From an uncultured Lachnospiraceae bacterium (GTDB lineage: Bacteria > Bacillota > Clostridia > Lachnospirales > Lachnospiraceae), in assembly GCA_947650155.1 (NCBI GenBank), contig CANSUS010000002.1, positions 62,001-126,000 of the forward strand: a DNA stretch of 64,000 nucleotides, given 5' to 3'. The notes under the pieces are model-generated. The model was not told where the DNA came from and did not search any database. It was given only the letters and a program-made list of their open reading frames with translations. The translations under genes and the position numbers were made by a program. This document shows positions 7,601-15,806 of this stretch, piece after piece. Every line of letters begins with the position of its first letter. The stretch's first letter is position 1.

Positions 7601-9009
7601 GTAAATGCCCTTTCCAGTTCATTTTTCTTTTTGATGAGTACATAGCTTGCCGGAATGCCCAAAAATGCGGCGGCTGCAAACGGCACAGAACCGGTAGGCG
7701 AACCGGCGGCAGAAATAGGGCGGTACATTAAATTAGGCGTAAAAAACTGAATCATACTGAAATTATCCAAATTAATGTTTCCGTTTTGTGCCTGAAGAGC
7801 TGATAAAGGAATTTTTAATTCCACTTCATTGTTAATTCCGTTTTCTGATACATAATAATAAGCGCATGCACCGTCTACTATGCTGTAGGAAGAAGAAGAA
7901 TCTCCGTTTCTGATATCGATGACATAAGTTCCGCTTTCTGTCACTGTTCCGGTGATAGGCGTGCCGTCAGGCCAGGTAAGCTGGAATTTGGCGCCAACGC
8001 CGTCGATATAGAAATTAAAATCTTCTCCGTTTGCATGGGAACCGTAAATCGCAGCATATTTGATTTTTAAATAAACGTTCGCATCATCACAATACATCTG
8101 CATTTCATGGCGTACGTTACTGTCGTATGTACCTTCTTCCGTTTTATAACAAATATCTTCCCCTGTTACAGGATCTGTTGTCCAGCAGCCGTTCTGCCAG
8201 CAATTGGAGGAATTATCCCAGTTATATTCATAAGATGCCGGAATGTCGTCCCATCCGCTGAAATTACCGTCAACTGCAGGGGCGGAATGACTGGAACCCT
8301 GCGTGCCTTCTAACATAACCGGTGCAGGAGCAGCGCTTCCCTTGCTGATAATCAGAATCAGATTTCCATTCTCATCCACAGAACATCCCATAATAACATT
8401 AGCTTCATAGGTATCAGAGTTCTGGTACTGCTTAATTACATTTGTTTCGCCATCATAGGTATCTACAACGGTTAAATAATCAACGCCGACCAGAGCAGAT
8501 GGAGTAATGGTTTCTCCTTTTTTATTCATAAAAGTATTTTCAGCGCTTGCTGATTCCGTTTCAGCTTCCGTGCTTTCTTCCGGGACAGTTTCTGTTTCCG
8601 GCTCTTCAGAAGCGTTTTCTGTATTCTGTTCTTCAGAAGCAGTTTCTGTATTCTGCTCTTCAGAAGCGTTTTCTGAACTCTGTTCTTCGGAAGTGCTTTC
8701 TGTACCCTGTTCTCCGGAAATGCTTTCCGCAGCAGTTTCAGTTTCTTTTGCAGTTTCCGGTTCTTTTTCACCGGAAGAAGATTCCGTATTCTGGTTTTCA
8801 GAAACAGGAGTTTCTGTCTGCCCATTTGTACCGGCTGGCTGTGAGTCCGGCAGACTGCCTGATAAACTTTCAGAGGAAGGTTCTTCCAGAGATTCCTCAG
8901 TTGTGGATACTTCTGTTGCAGAAGTATTTGCTGCATACACGATACTCATGTTCGTGCAGGCAAGCGAAGTGGACAGTAAAAGTGTCAGTAATTTGCTTCT
9001 TTTTTTCAT
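7597..9009 (-). CDS. Secreted protein with Firmicu-CTERM-type sorting signal (exosortase substrate)
   Basis: 470 aa. An N-terminal signal peptide (KKRSKLLTLLLSTSLACTNM, ending near VYA/A) is followed by a Ser/Thr/Glu-rich linker of about 120 residues with 9-aa repeats. Next comes a folded domain of about 250 residues rich in Trp, Tyr, Asn and Asp with a WPDGT segment (carbohydrate-binding-like, unproven). The C-terminus is PTGSVPFAAAAFLGIPASY plus a basic tail (KKKNELERAF), matching the motif-helix-basic layout of exosortase G tails. The ATG at 9009 is chosen because GGAGG sits 5 nt upstream; four codons further upstream would place the SD inside the gene. Surface role unknown. Confidence 0.88.
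   Translation of the reverse strand: MKKRSKLLTLLLSTSLACTNMSIVYAANTSATEVSTTEESLEEPSSESLSGSLPDSQPAGTNGQTETPVSENQNTESSSGEKEPETAKETETAAESISGEQGTESTSEEQSSENASEEQNTETASEEQNTENASEEPETETVPEESTEAETESASAENTFMNKKGETITPSALVGVDYLTVVDTYDGETNVIKQYQNSDTYEANVIMGCSVDENGNLILIISKGSAAPAPVMLEGTQGSSHSAPAVDGNFSGWDDIPASYEYNWDNSSNCWQNGCWTTDPVTGEDICYKTEEGTYDSNVRHEMQMYCDDANVYLKIKYAAIYGSHANGEDFNFYIDGVGAKFQLTWPDGTPITGTVTESGTYVIDIRNGDSSSSYSIVDGACAYYYVSENGINNEVELKIPLSALQAQNGNINLDNFSMIQFFTPNLMYRPISAAGSPTGSVPFAAAAFLGIPASYVLIKKKNELERAFT
8604..8738 (-). repeat. 27-bp tandem repeats encoding the Glu/Ser/Thr linker
   Basis: Four 27-bp units (8604-8630, 8631-8657, 8658-8684, 8685-8711) and a degenerate fifth encode a 9-aa motif close to SEEQNTEnA. 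The units differ by single bases, so the array is older than the identical addA repeat. Such stalks commonly hold a surface domain away from the membrane or wall and are length-variable. Confidence 0.85.
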
Positions 9010-9056
9010 AATTGCCTCCATTTCAATATATTTTTAAAATTTTAAATTTTACAAAT

Positions 9057-11453
9057 TCAGGATGCAGCATTTTCAGAACTATCCAGTATAACATATACGG
9101 TAATCCATAAAATGCCTGTTGCGATCAGCCCCAAAATGCTGATCAGAAGTCCGGGGCGGTGTCCCGGATAAACGATTTGAAAAGTAGTTTCCCCCTGATT
9201 CACAACAAAAAGATCTTCCTGAGTGGATATAATTCTGTCAGCTATTAATGTATCGACACTGGCAATATTACAATTAACCCCGTCCATAAACGTTTGCACT
9301 TTGATCTGTGAAGCGTTTTGTTCTACTTTAGCAGGCACGATAACCGGCTGCGGCAGATCGTCCGGTGAAAGAAGCATTGCTTCATTCAAAAACCGTAACA
9401 GATCCTGGTTGTGAGTAGTCAAATAGTAATAAATCAGGTTAAAGCCCATAAAAGTGATATTGGGATCGTAGTTTTTACCCAAATAGGTCAAGTGGCTTTT
9501 ATTATCATAAGTAGTTTCTTTTAAGATTTCATCACAGCCGGAAACATATACTGTGTTCCAGAGTCCCTGTCCCTTTGCTGTGAAATCAAGCTTGAACTGA
9601 TTGCCGTTATCATTTTGCAGAATAGGGAAATCTTCCGTAAATTGTACAAACTGTGCATAAACTCCCATAAATTCATTTTTACCGGTAAGCGCATTTACCG
9701 GAATATGCTGCATATCAATGTAAACTTCCGTGCCTTTTCTGGAAAGTTCTTTTAACAGATTTTCAGCTTTCGTTTTATCCCGATATGTAAACCCGGATAA
9801 GTACAGTTTTTCATATTTTGAGAGTTCCTCTATCGTATAATCTTCCAGACAGCTGCTCCGCCCAAACTCGAAAGAGGGATAAATATAGGCAATGCAGGCA
9901 GCATTGTCACCAATCGCCAGATTTTCATACTGCGTAATGACACCGTAACTGCCGGTTACGTCTTCTGCCTTAAAAATAACTGCTTTGTCGTTCTCAGCCT
10001 CTACAACATATCCATTGCGCCCGGCGGCAGAAAGCAGAACATCATAGGAGCCTGCCTCAGGCAGTAATTCTTTCAGGATCACAGCCACATCATTTCCGTA
10101 AAGCAGCAGCCGGTCAAACATATAATCATAGAAACCGTCGGCAAATGCTTCATTCAGATTCATCTGATTACGGACCGTATGGGAATTTTCAAAATCCCAG
10201 CCATACATTGTCTTTGCACCGTGGGAAACAAAGTACCAGTGGGGATAAGCGCCGAGGGTTGTCTGATCAATCAGTGCAATACGATTTCCTGCACAGGAAA
10301 CTGCATCGGCAAGTAAATAATCGGAAACCATGTTTTCCATCCGGCTGACAACCGTCTCTCCCTTTGGAAGTGAGCGTATCAGCAGGGGACTTTCTACGAC
10401 CAGTACGGCAAGCATAATGATAAAAAAGATGACTCGCAGTTTCTCCCAGCATAACAACGTGATCAGAAACAGGACAGTAATAGGAATAAGATACCAGTAT
10501 GCTTTTTGCAGGATCACGGAAGGAATTAACTTTCTGACCGGCTCCATAACGGGCAGTGATAAAACCAATCCAATGATCGTCATTAAAAATCCTGCGAATC
10601 GGTTTCTGTCGGAAGTAATCAGGCAGAGAAGGGCGATAATGAAGAAAGCAGTTCCTATAGAAATATCCCAGTTTCCCTGCAGGGAATAAGGTTTACTAAG
10701 CAGCCCACCTGAAACAGCAGGATAGAGAAAATACCCCATTACCAAATAAAGCAGTAAGATACTGCAGGCGGCAGCCGACTCAAATTGCCATGATCTTTCA
10801 GAGAGTGCATGAAGAAAAAGGTAAAGGATTAGGACAATGCCGAAAGTAATGGAGAGGACATAGTGAGACAAAATAAAAATACAAAAAAGGATGGAAAAAG
10901 GCAGTAATGCCAGTCGATGTCTCCATTTAATAAAGTCGTGGATCAAAAAAAGAAGTAAGGGCATCATAGCCAGACCCATAACGATATCGAAATTTTCCTG
11001 TAGTATTGTAATGAAAACCGTAGATGGCAGAAGAAGAAAAGCAAGTCCGGTCAGAAAAGCCGGAAACATTCTTTTCAGCCTTATGCCAAACAGGAAAAAG
11101 CCCATCTGGGCAATAAATGCCATTATGCCGTAAAAGATACAAATGCTGATGTGCATATCGGCATGAAAAAAGCGGGACAGAGATACAATCAGCATATAAC
11201 TGCCGGCAGGAGAATAACGAAAAATCTCATAGCCATTGTACCAGTGCCTGACGTACAGAGGAAAAGGCATTCCCTTATCCATAGCGTCTGCAACCACATT
11301 TAGTTTGTACAGCTGTGCATAAAAGGCCTCTCCCTGCAAATCTATTCCTGAATCGTACAGAAAAAAACCAATGCAGACAGCAATCCCGGCGGAACATAGC
11401 AGAGCTGTTATGTAGTTTGCAAATTTGTAAATAAAACTGCTGTCATTTTTCAT
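9057..11453 (-). CDS. Large integral membrane protein of the exosortase G operon (YfhO / PTPS-related membrane family-like)
   Basis: 798 aa, first gene of the operon. About ten hydrophobic segments fill residues 10-375, a large extracytoplasmic domain covers about 380-755, and a final membrane helix sits near the C-terminus (LLISILGLIATGILWITVY). The layout resembles GT-C-type membrane glycosyltransferases and the family described as '6-pyruvoyl-tetrahydropterin synthase-related membrane protein'; I cannot confirm which without a profile search. The ATG at 11453 is preferred to a GTG nine codons upstream because aggggaa precedes it. The gene ends 48 bp before the sorted protein. Probably supplies or attaches a glycan, or anchors the sorted product; inferred. 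Confidence 0.72.
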   Translation of the reverse strand: MKNDSSFIYKFANYITALLCSAGIAVCIGFFLYDSGIDLQGEAFYAQLYKLNVVADAMDKGMPFPLYVRHWYNGYEIFRYSPAGSYMLIVSLSRFFHADMHISICIFYGIMAFIAQMGFFLFGIRLKRMFPAFLTGLAFLLLPSTVFITILQENFDIVMGLAMMPLLLFLIHDFIKWRHRLALLPFSILFCIFILSHYVLSITFGIVLILYLFLHALSERSWQFESAAACSILLLYLVMGYFLYPAVSGGLLSKPYSLQGNWDISIGTAFFIIALLCLITSDRNRFAGFLMTIIGLVLSLPVMEPVRKLIPSVILQKAYWYLIPITVLFLITLLCWEKLRVIFFIIMLAVLVVESPLLIRSLPKGETVVSRMENMVSDYLLADAVSCAGNRIALIDQTTLGAYPHWYFVSHGAKTMYGWDFENSHTVRNQMNLNEAFADGFYDYMFDRLLLYGNDVAVILKELLPEAGSYDVLLSAAGRNGYVVEAENDKAVIFKAEDVTGSYGVITQYENLAIGDNAACIAYIYPSFEFGRSSCLEDYTIEELSKYEKLYLSGFTYRDKTKAENLLKELSRKGTEVYIDMQHIPVNALTGKNEFMGVYAQFVQFTEDFPILQNDNGNQFKLDFTAKGQGLWNTVYVSGCDEILKETTYDNKSHLTYLGKNYDPNITFMGFNLIYYYLTTHNQDLLRFLNEAMLLSPDDLPQPVIVPAKVEQNASQIKVQTFMDGVNCNIASVDTLIADRIISTQEDLFVVNQGETTFQIVYPGHRPGLLISILGLIATGILWITVYVILDSSENAAS

Positions 11454-11600
11454 TTCTATTCCCCTGACGTGCTTTAGCACGCTTATACCCCTATACGCTT
11501 CAGCGCACGATTGATCTTCCTTATGTTCATGGTGGTTATATAGTACTTTATTGAATCTTTGACTATTTTATCACAATATCTTTCCGGTATCAATTCCAAA
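11454..11600 (-). promoter_or_regulatory. Promoter and hairpin-rich leader of the exosortase G operon
   Basis: On the minus strand TTGATA (11593-11588), 17 bp and TAAAAT (11570-11565) form a promoter. The ~105-nt leader then carries two short palindromes: cgtGCGCTgaAGCGta (near 11496-11511) and CGTGCTaaAGCACG (11468-11481), the latter just before the ribosome site. They could be regulator sites or RNA hairpins; neither has a U-tract. Confidence 0.6.
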
Positions 11601-11714
11601 ATGAAAAAATTAAGTAAAATAAACTAAAAAGCAAGTAAATGTTTACATAATGTCTTCAAATAGGGGTATATAGCATTTTGTTTTTAGAATTTTGTACTTT
11701 TAAAACTCATTCTA

Positions 11715-11743
11715 TTGAAATTTCTAAATACCTGATGTATAAT
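11715..11743 (+). promoter_or_regulatory. Strong sigma-A promoter of the ncRNA/tRNA-Gly unit
   Basis: TTGAAA (11715-11720), an exact 17-bp spacer and TATAAT (11738-11743), with an AT-rich upstream stretch like an UP element. The predicted transcription start near 11750 lies just before the structured segment at 11755-11847, so that RNA and the tRNA should share one transcript. Confidence 0.8.
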
Positions 11744-11749
11744 AAAACC

Positions 11750-11850
11750 AGTTCGATATCGGTTCCGGGAGGAGTGCAGTTATCTGTACCGCCAGTGTCT
11801 AGGTTCAAACACATGCTTATCCCGTAGAACACTTGGCGGCCGGTATCTTT
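11750..11850 (+). ncRNA. Unidentified structured RNA upstream of tRNA-Gly
   Basis: No protein frame. Strong pairing is visible. Closing stem: GATATCGG (11755-11762) with CCGGTATC (11840-11847), 8 bp. Short hairpin: GTGCAG/CTGTAC (11774-11779 with 11784-11789). Long hairpin: CCGCCA-GTGT-CTA (11789-11801) with TAG-ACAC-TGGCGG (11825-11839), with one bulged A and one bulged T. Its 23-nt loop holds TCCCG (11820-11824), complementary to CGGGA (11766-11770) near the closing stem, which would make a pseudoknot. It does not match the SRP, 6S, tmRNA, T-box, c-di-GMP, TPP or THF landmarks I know. Confidence 0.55.
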
Positions 11851-11852
11851 AT

Positions 11853-11923
11853 GCAGGATTAGTACATCGGTAGTATATCAGCTTCCCAAGCTGAGGAGGC
11901 GGGTTCGATTCCCGTATCCTGCT
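11853..11923 (+). tRNA. tRNA-Gly (anticodon CCC)
   Basis: 71-nt cloverleaf: acceptor GCAGGAT/ATCCTGC, a D arm with CGGTA, anticodon stem TCAGC/GCTGA with loop TTCCCAA (anticodon CCC, reads GGG), variable loop GGAG, and T arm GCGGG-TTCGATT-CCCGT. CCA is not encoded. It starts only 5 nt after the closing stem of the upstream structured RNA and is followed by a terminator hairpin at 11932-11958. Confidence 0.95.
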
Positions 11924-11931
11924 GTTTTGAC

Positions 11932-11966
11932 AGACTGAAGTAACAAATGCTTCAGTCTATTTTATT
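11932..11966. terminator. Terminator after tRNA-Gly (possibly bidirectional)
   Basis: AGACTGAAG (11932-11940) pairs with CTTCAGTCT (11950-11958), followed by ATTTTATTT. It ends the tRNA unit on the plus strand and overlaps the stop codon of the minus-strand LysM/GH18 gene (11957-11959), which it may also terminate. Confidence 0.75.
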
Positions 11967-13090
11967 TCAAAAGTATCAGCGAGCAGCATCCAGTTAGCGC
12001 GAAACAGCTTCATAATCTGCCAGTAACCCATTCCCCTCAATCTATATTCTGAGATCAGACGGAATTTTTCCTGAATGCTTCTGACATCTTCAAACCATAC
12101 TTCATGTTCCACTCCATTTTGTACATAATTGAAATAAGGACTTTTCGCTGTTTCATCAAATTGGATGACCGCCTGATTGGCAACGGCAATGTCAACTGCT
12201 TCCATATTTCCGATGGTACGTGCGGCGGAAACGCCTTTGGTAAAGGGCAGCGTCCAGTCGTAACCATAGTTGGGGATTCCAAGATCGATCTTTTCAGCGG
12301 GAATTTCCGTTATGGCATATTCTACGACTTCGCGGACTTTATTGATAGGAGCGACTGCCATAGGCGGTCCATAAGTATATCCCCACTCATAAGTCATTAA
12401 AAGAACGCTGTCTGCCGCAGCGCCAAGAAGTCTGTAATCTTTCCCGGCATATAAAAGGCCGGGCTGATCGGCAGAGGTTTTCGGAGCAAGCGCTACAGAA
12501 ACTGTATATCCTTTTGGAGCAGCCTGGGTTCTTACATTTTCTACGAAGTTTGCAAAGGGAATCCGGTCTTTTGCCAGAATATATTCAAAGTCAATATCAA
12601 TTCCTGCAAATCCTTTTTCTTCCATAACAAAAAACATTTGATCGATCAGGGTCTGCTGTAATGCGGGATCATTTGTAAGCACACTGATCAGCTGATTATT
12701 GAACATGCCGGATTCGTCAAACGGGGTCAGAGTGAGAATTGGCTTTACGTCCTGCTGCAATGCTTTCTCAATCATCCAGTTGTCATTTACAGCGGGGGGA
12801 ATTAAGTCGCCGTTTACTGAGAATCCATAAGAAAATACAGAAAGCGTAGTCAGATAAGGCAGGGTTTCGGTTAATACCCAGTCTCTTATGTAAGGATAGG
12901 CATAGCCGTTTACACTGACAGCTCTTTTTTCCTGTCCGGTACTTTCATCAGGTATGAGAAGTGCCTGACCAACTGCAAGCCGGTAAGGGGGTAATATTTG
13001 GTTGGCGTATGCAAGAGTCTGCATTCCAACTCCAAATTCTGCTGCAATTGTTTCTAAGGTATTGCCGGAATTTACTATATATATCTGCAT
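11957..13090 (-). CDS. LysM-GH18 spore peptidoglycan hydrolase (SleL/YaaH-like)
   Basis: 377 aa. One LysM domain at residues 2-47 (YIVNSGNTLETIAAEFGV ... LLIP) binds peptidoglycan, followed by a GH18 barrel. The catalytic segment GIDIDFE places the acid Glu at residue 169, and the late barrel tryptophans (YEWGY, GYWQIM) are present. There is no signal peptide, as in SleL-type N-acetylglucosaminidases that are packed in the spore coat and degrade cortex fragments during germination. Other SleL proteins often carry two LysM domains; this one has one. Single gene, convergent with tRNA-Gly. SD aaaggagg upstream. Mother-cell (sigma-E/K) expression would be expected, but I could not recognise such a promoter. 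Confidence 0.88.
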   Translation of the reverse strand: MQIYIVNSGNTLETIAAEFGVGMQTLAYANQILPPYRLAVGQALLIPDESTGQEKRAVSVNGYAYPYIRDWVLTETLPYLTTLSVFSYGFSVNGDLIPPAVNDNWMIEKALQQDVKPILTLTPFDESGMFNNQLISVLTNDPALQQTLIDQMFFVMEEKGFAGIDIDFEYILAKDRIPFANFVENVRTQAAPKGYTVSVALAPKTSADQPGLLYAGKDYRLLGAAADSVLLMTYEWGYTYGPPMAVAPINKVREVVEYAITEIPAEKIDLGIPNYGYDWTLPFTKGVSAARTIGNMEAVDIAVANQAVIQFDETAKSPYFNYVQNGVEHEVWFEDVRSIQEKFRLISEYRLRGMGYWQIMKLFRANWMLLADTFEIK

Positions 13091-13228
13091 AGAAATACAT
13101 TTCCTCCTTTATAATAAAAATATTGTGAACGGTATATCGTTTTCCTGTTGAAAAGGATATTCTATGCTATAGTATTGGAAAATACTTTGTCCTGTGAATG
13201 GGAAAGAAGATATGGGAAGCGATAAAAT

Positions 13229-13277
13229 AAAACGCAGCTTCCGTAAAACCTGTGCGGTTTTAAAGAAACTGCGTTTT
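13229..13277. terminator. Intrinsic terminator, bidirectional shape
   Basis: AAAACGCAG (13229-13237) pairs with CTGCGTTTT (13269-13277), and inside it TAAAACC pairs with GGTTTTA. The A-tract and T-tract flank both sides. It lies 27 bp after the stop of the minus-strand DHH gene, which it should terminate before the LysM/GH18 gene. Confidence 0.85.
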
Positions 13278-13303
13278 GTATGTAACTGCATTTTTTATGC
13301 TGT

Positions 13304-14224
13304 TCAGTCTTCTTTGTAGTTTACGATTTCATCGATCAGTCTGGGAAGCTTTTCATCCATTTCCTCATCTTTAAACTGACAGGTGCCGACAGCTTTATGA
13401 CCGCCGCCGCCGTATTTTAACATCAGGCTTCCCACATTTACATTGGAAGTTCTGTTTAAGACGCTGTAGCCGACAGCGGCAGAGCAGCCCAGTCCGCCTC
13501 GTCCGTTTACAATCCATACGGAAATATTTTGTTCAGGGTACATACTGTAAATAAGGAAACGATTGCCGGAATAAATGGGATCTACGCCGCGCAGGTCGGA
13601 GATGATAACGTCCTTTTCTATGCGGGTGTGAGCACGTACCATTTCTTTGAATTTGGCATCCTGCTCCCTGTAGATGGCAATTCTTTCTTTTACATCCGGC
13701 AGATCAAGGATTTCAGCCGTATTCATGGTTCTGCAGCACTCCATCAGTTTTTCCATCAATTGATAATTGGAAATGGTAAAATTACGCCATCTGCCAAGCC
13801 CGGTTCTTGGGTCCATCAAAAAACCGACCAGAATCCACCCGGTGGGATTTTGAATTTCGTCAATGGTCAGATTGCCGGAATCTACTTTATCAACGGCTTC
13901 CATCATATCGTCAAAATGGGAAAAACGTTCTTTGCCGCCGTAATATTCATAAATAATCCGTGCGCAGGAAGGGGTGATGCGGCTTTCACCTTTATATTTG
14001 CCGGCTAACTGATTACGCTCATGTTCACTGGAATGGTGGTCAAACCATAAACCGCAGCCCTCTACAAAAGGCACGTTGGCTAATACGTCATTTTCTGTAA
14101 TTTCGACAAGACCATCCTGAAGATCTTTGGGATGAGCAAATTTCCAGCTGTCAATCAGACCGATTTCTTTTAGCAGGGCGCCGCATGCCAGACCGTCAAA
14201 ATCGGAACGGGTAACTAATCTCAT
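13304..14224 (-). CDS. DHH family phosphoesterase (exopolyphosphatase-like)
   Basis: 306 aa. The metal-binding motifs of the DHH superfamily are intact: DFDG (residues 8-11), the DHH triad (62-64 in FDHHSSE), an aspartate in VDKVDSGN, and a C-terminal DHHA1 domain with GGGGHKAVG, which binds substrate. Family members hydrolyse oligoribonucleotides, cyclic-dinucleotide breakdown products or polyphosphate; the sequence does not decide which. The SD gcaaaggagaattcaatATG supports the start. Monocistronic, with its own terminator. It stands back-to-back with the broken M56 gene. Confidence 0.88.
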   Translation of the reverse strand: MRLVTRSDFDGLACGALLKEIGLIDSWKFAHPKDLQDGLVEITENDVLANVPFVEGCGLWFDHHSSEHERNQLAGKYKGESRITPSCARIIYEYYGGKERFSHFDDMMEAVDKVDSGNLTIDEIQNPTGWILVGFLMDPRTGLGRWRNFTISNYQLMEKLMECCRTMNTAEILDLPDVKERIAIYREQDAKFKEMVRAHTRIEKDVIISDLRGVDPIYSGNRFLIYSMYPEQNISVWIVNGRGGLGCSAAVGYSVLNRTSNVNVGSLMLKYGGGGHKAVGTCQFKDEEMDEKLPRLIDEIVNYKED

Positions 14225-14295
14225 ATTGAATTCTCCTTTGCTTGATAATAATCTTTTCTAAAAATAAAGTGTCTAAAAAAATTATATAAGAAAGT

Positions 14296-15298
14296 ATGTT
14301 TTTTTTCAAGCGGATTCCTGAGAAAGTCAAGCGCCGACGTCTTCTAAAGAGGTTCTTTCAGAATTTTGATCTGCCGGATGTATTTTCTTTTTTGTCTGCC
14401 GGATGGATCGTGACCGCGTTCCTGCTTTTTGGAAGAAAGGTTTTCGTTTACCGCCGTTTTAACAGGTGGCTTTTTAAGAATAACAATAAAGTAGAGGAAA
14501 AAGAACAGCTGGACACCCTTCTTTTGTGCCGGGAAAAATTACGGATTAGAAGGCAGGTGGAGGTATATGGCAATCCGTTCATTCATTCGCCTATATTGAC
14601 GGGATTTTTTTATCCTGTGATCGTGGTGCCGGCAGGAAGAATTCCTTTGGAAAAGTTAGAGTTTGCTTTTATGCATGAGCTGATTCATTTGAAAAGACGG
14701 GATATGTTCTATAAATGGCTGGTACAGATTGTAATTTGCATCCATTGGTTCAATCCTTTTGTGTATCCGCTTGCAAGAGAAATTGAAAAAGCCTGCGAGT
14801 TATCCTGTGACGAGGCAGTTGTAGCCGCTTATGACGAAACGGCGAAAAAAGCTTATGGAGATACATTGGTGTCCTTTATACGGGCCAAAACGGAAGGAGA
14901 AGCATCTTTTGCGGCAGTAACACTGACAGAGGGAGTAAAACAGATTGAAGAAAGGTTAGGTGAAATTATGGATTATAAAAAGAAAAGTAAGGGGTGCAGG
15001 TTATGCATGATCGGATTTGCAGCGGCAGTATGCGTTTGTTTTATTGCATTCGGCGCCTATTCTGTTCCGGCAGAAGCGCAGGAGAGTATGCTTTGGGAAA
15101 GAATCAGAGAACTGGAAGCAGGGGAGGAGGAACAACGGGAACTTGACAAAGTGGAAGAGCAGCTGAGAGAATGGGAGGCGCAGCAGAGCAAAAGAAGAGG
15201 AAAAGAAAAGGTTTTATTATATTCTGAAAGAAGAAGCGGATGAAGAATCGTGGGATTGGGATGACGAATGGGATAGCGGAAAAGACCTGTGGTACTAG
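14296..15298 (+). pseudogene. BlaR1-type M56 peptidase, N-terminally truncated and frameshifted
   Basis: Remnant of a membrane zinc-metallopeptidase of the BlaR1/MecR1 family. The core is intact: HELIH (residues 127-131) with downstream ELSCDE, and a later membrane helix (LCMIGFAAAVCVCFIAFGAY). Two faults suggest decay. The first two or three N-terminal membrane helices are missing, with no ribosome site before the ATG at 14296. The frame also ends early at 15243, although the +1 frame from about 15190 continues with an acidic, Trp-rich tail (ESWDWDDEW) to a TAG at 15296-15298. No BlaI/MecI repressor lies nearby. An assembly error could also explain the shift. Confidence 0.65.
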
Positions 15299-15309
15299 AA
15301 CTATGGACA

Positions 15310-15352
15310 GGAGGTGAAAATGGAGAGTGAATCACTCTCCATTTTCGCCTCC
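15310..15352. terminator. 43-bp near-perfect palindrome acting as shared terminator
   Basis: Two 21-bp arms (15310-15330 and 15332-15352) match at 20 of 21 positions around a single central A. The right arm contains the stop codon and last seven codons of the minus-strand 57-aa gene. It separates that gene from the convergent M56 remnant. U-tracts are short, so termination in vivo is inferred. Confidence 0.6.
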
Positions 15353-15505
15353 CGGTCCGTCTTTTCTTGGAACCTCATCCGGTATGATATCCTGCGGCAG
15401 GTCTTCTTTCGGGATATTGCCGTCATCATAAAGATTTGCGGGTCTCTGGCCGTTCGGCGTGGTTTCAATATGCTTGTCTTTTTCCAAATAGCTGTTTTTG
15501 TCCAT
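15332..15505 (-). CDS. Small hypothetical protein, 57 aa
   Basis: Short minus-strand gene: MDKNSYLEKDKHIETTPNGQ, then a Pro/Asp/Gly-rich acidic tail ending GPGGENGE. The ribosome site gaaaggaaggtgcatATG is strong, and the composition is hydrophilic and Pro-rich, unlike a random frame. No signal peptide, Cys or membrane segment. Proteins of this sort are common as uncharacterised small proteins in clostridia; no function can be given. Its 3' end lies inside the 43-bp palindrome that also serves as its terminator. Confidence 0.65.
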   Translation of the reverse strand: MDKNSYLEKDKHIETTPNGQRPANLYDDGNIPKEDLPQDIIPDEVPRKDGPGGENGE

Positions 15506-15806
15506 ATGCACCTTCCTTTCAGTAGTAGTTTTTCCAGATGAAGGAAAATTATGCGAAGTATAACAGTCCAGCCTCTTGATCTGCCGGCAGGCGGAGGATG
15601 GACCGTTACTGCATAAGTGGGAGAGTAAAAACTTCTTGCTAAATCAGGCCGTAAATGCTAACATTTCATAAAAGCATATATTCTAAAATCTAAGCGAAAG
15701 CTTTCTAATATTCTATGTCATTTCAGAAATCTATGCTTTTAACTCACAAAAATTTAAATAGCAGAAGGTTTTTGAAGACGCCTTCTGCATACAGGAGGAA
15801 CAGAAT
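15506..15806 (+). other. Intergenic leader before the Rpn gene, with an SD-proximal hairpin
   Basis: No convincing gene. GCAGAAGG (15761-15768) pairs with CCTTCTGC (15781-15788) and ends five bases before the Rpn Shine-Dalgarno (AGGAGG, 15793-15798), so it could modulate translation. A possible 21-codon frame starts at 15551 behind AAGGA, but too short to support. The remainder is AT-rich and featureless. Confidence 0.45.

Noticed and set aside
8507..9037. Plus-strand 176-aa Ser/Val-rich frame
   Set aside because: It is the antisense reading of the repetitive linker of the exosortase substrate; repeats keep several frames open.
11750..11850. SRP RNA, 6S RNA, c-di-GMP riboswitch or a second tRNA
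   Set aside because: GGGAGGAGTGCAG resembles the SRP tip, but the flanking conserved loop does not match. It is too short for 6S, has no GEMM core, and lacks a T arm before the 3' stem, so it is not tRNA-Sec.
15551..15616. 21-residue peptide MRSITVQPLDLPAGGGWTVT-A behind AAGGA
   Set aside because: A ribosome-like site and clean frame exist, but length and lack of any recognised motif make it unsupportable without conservation data.
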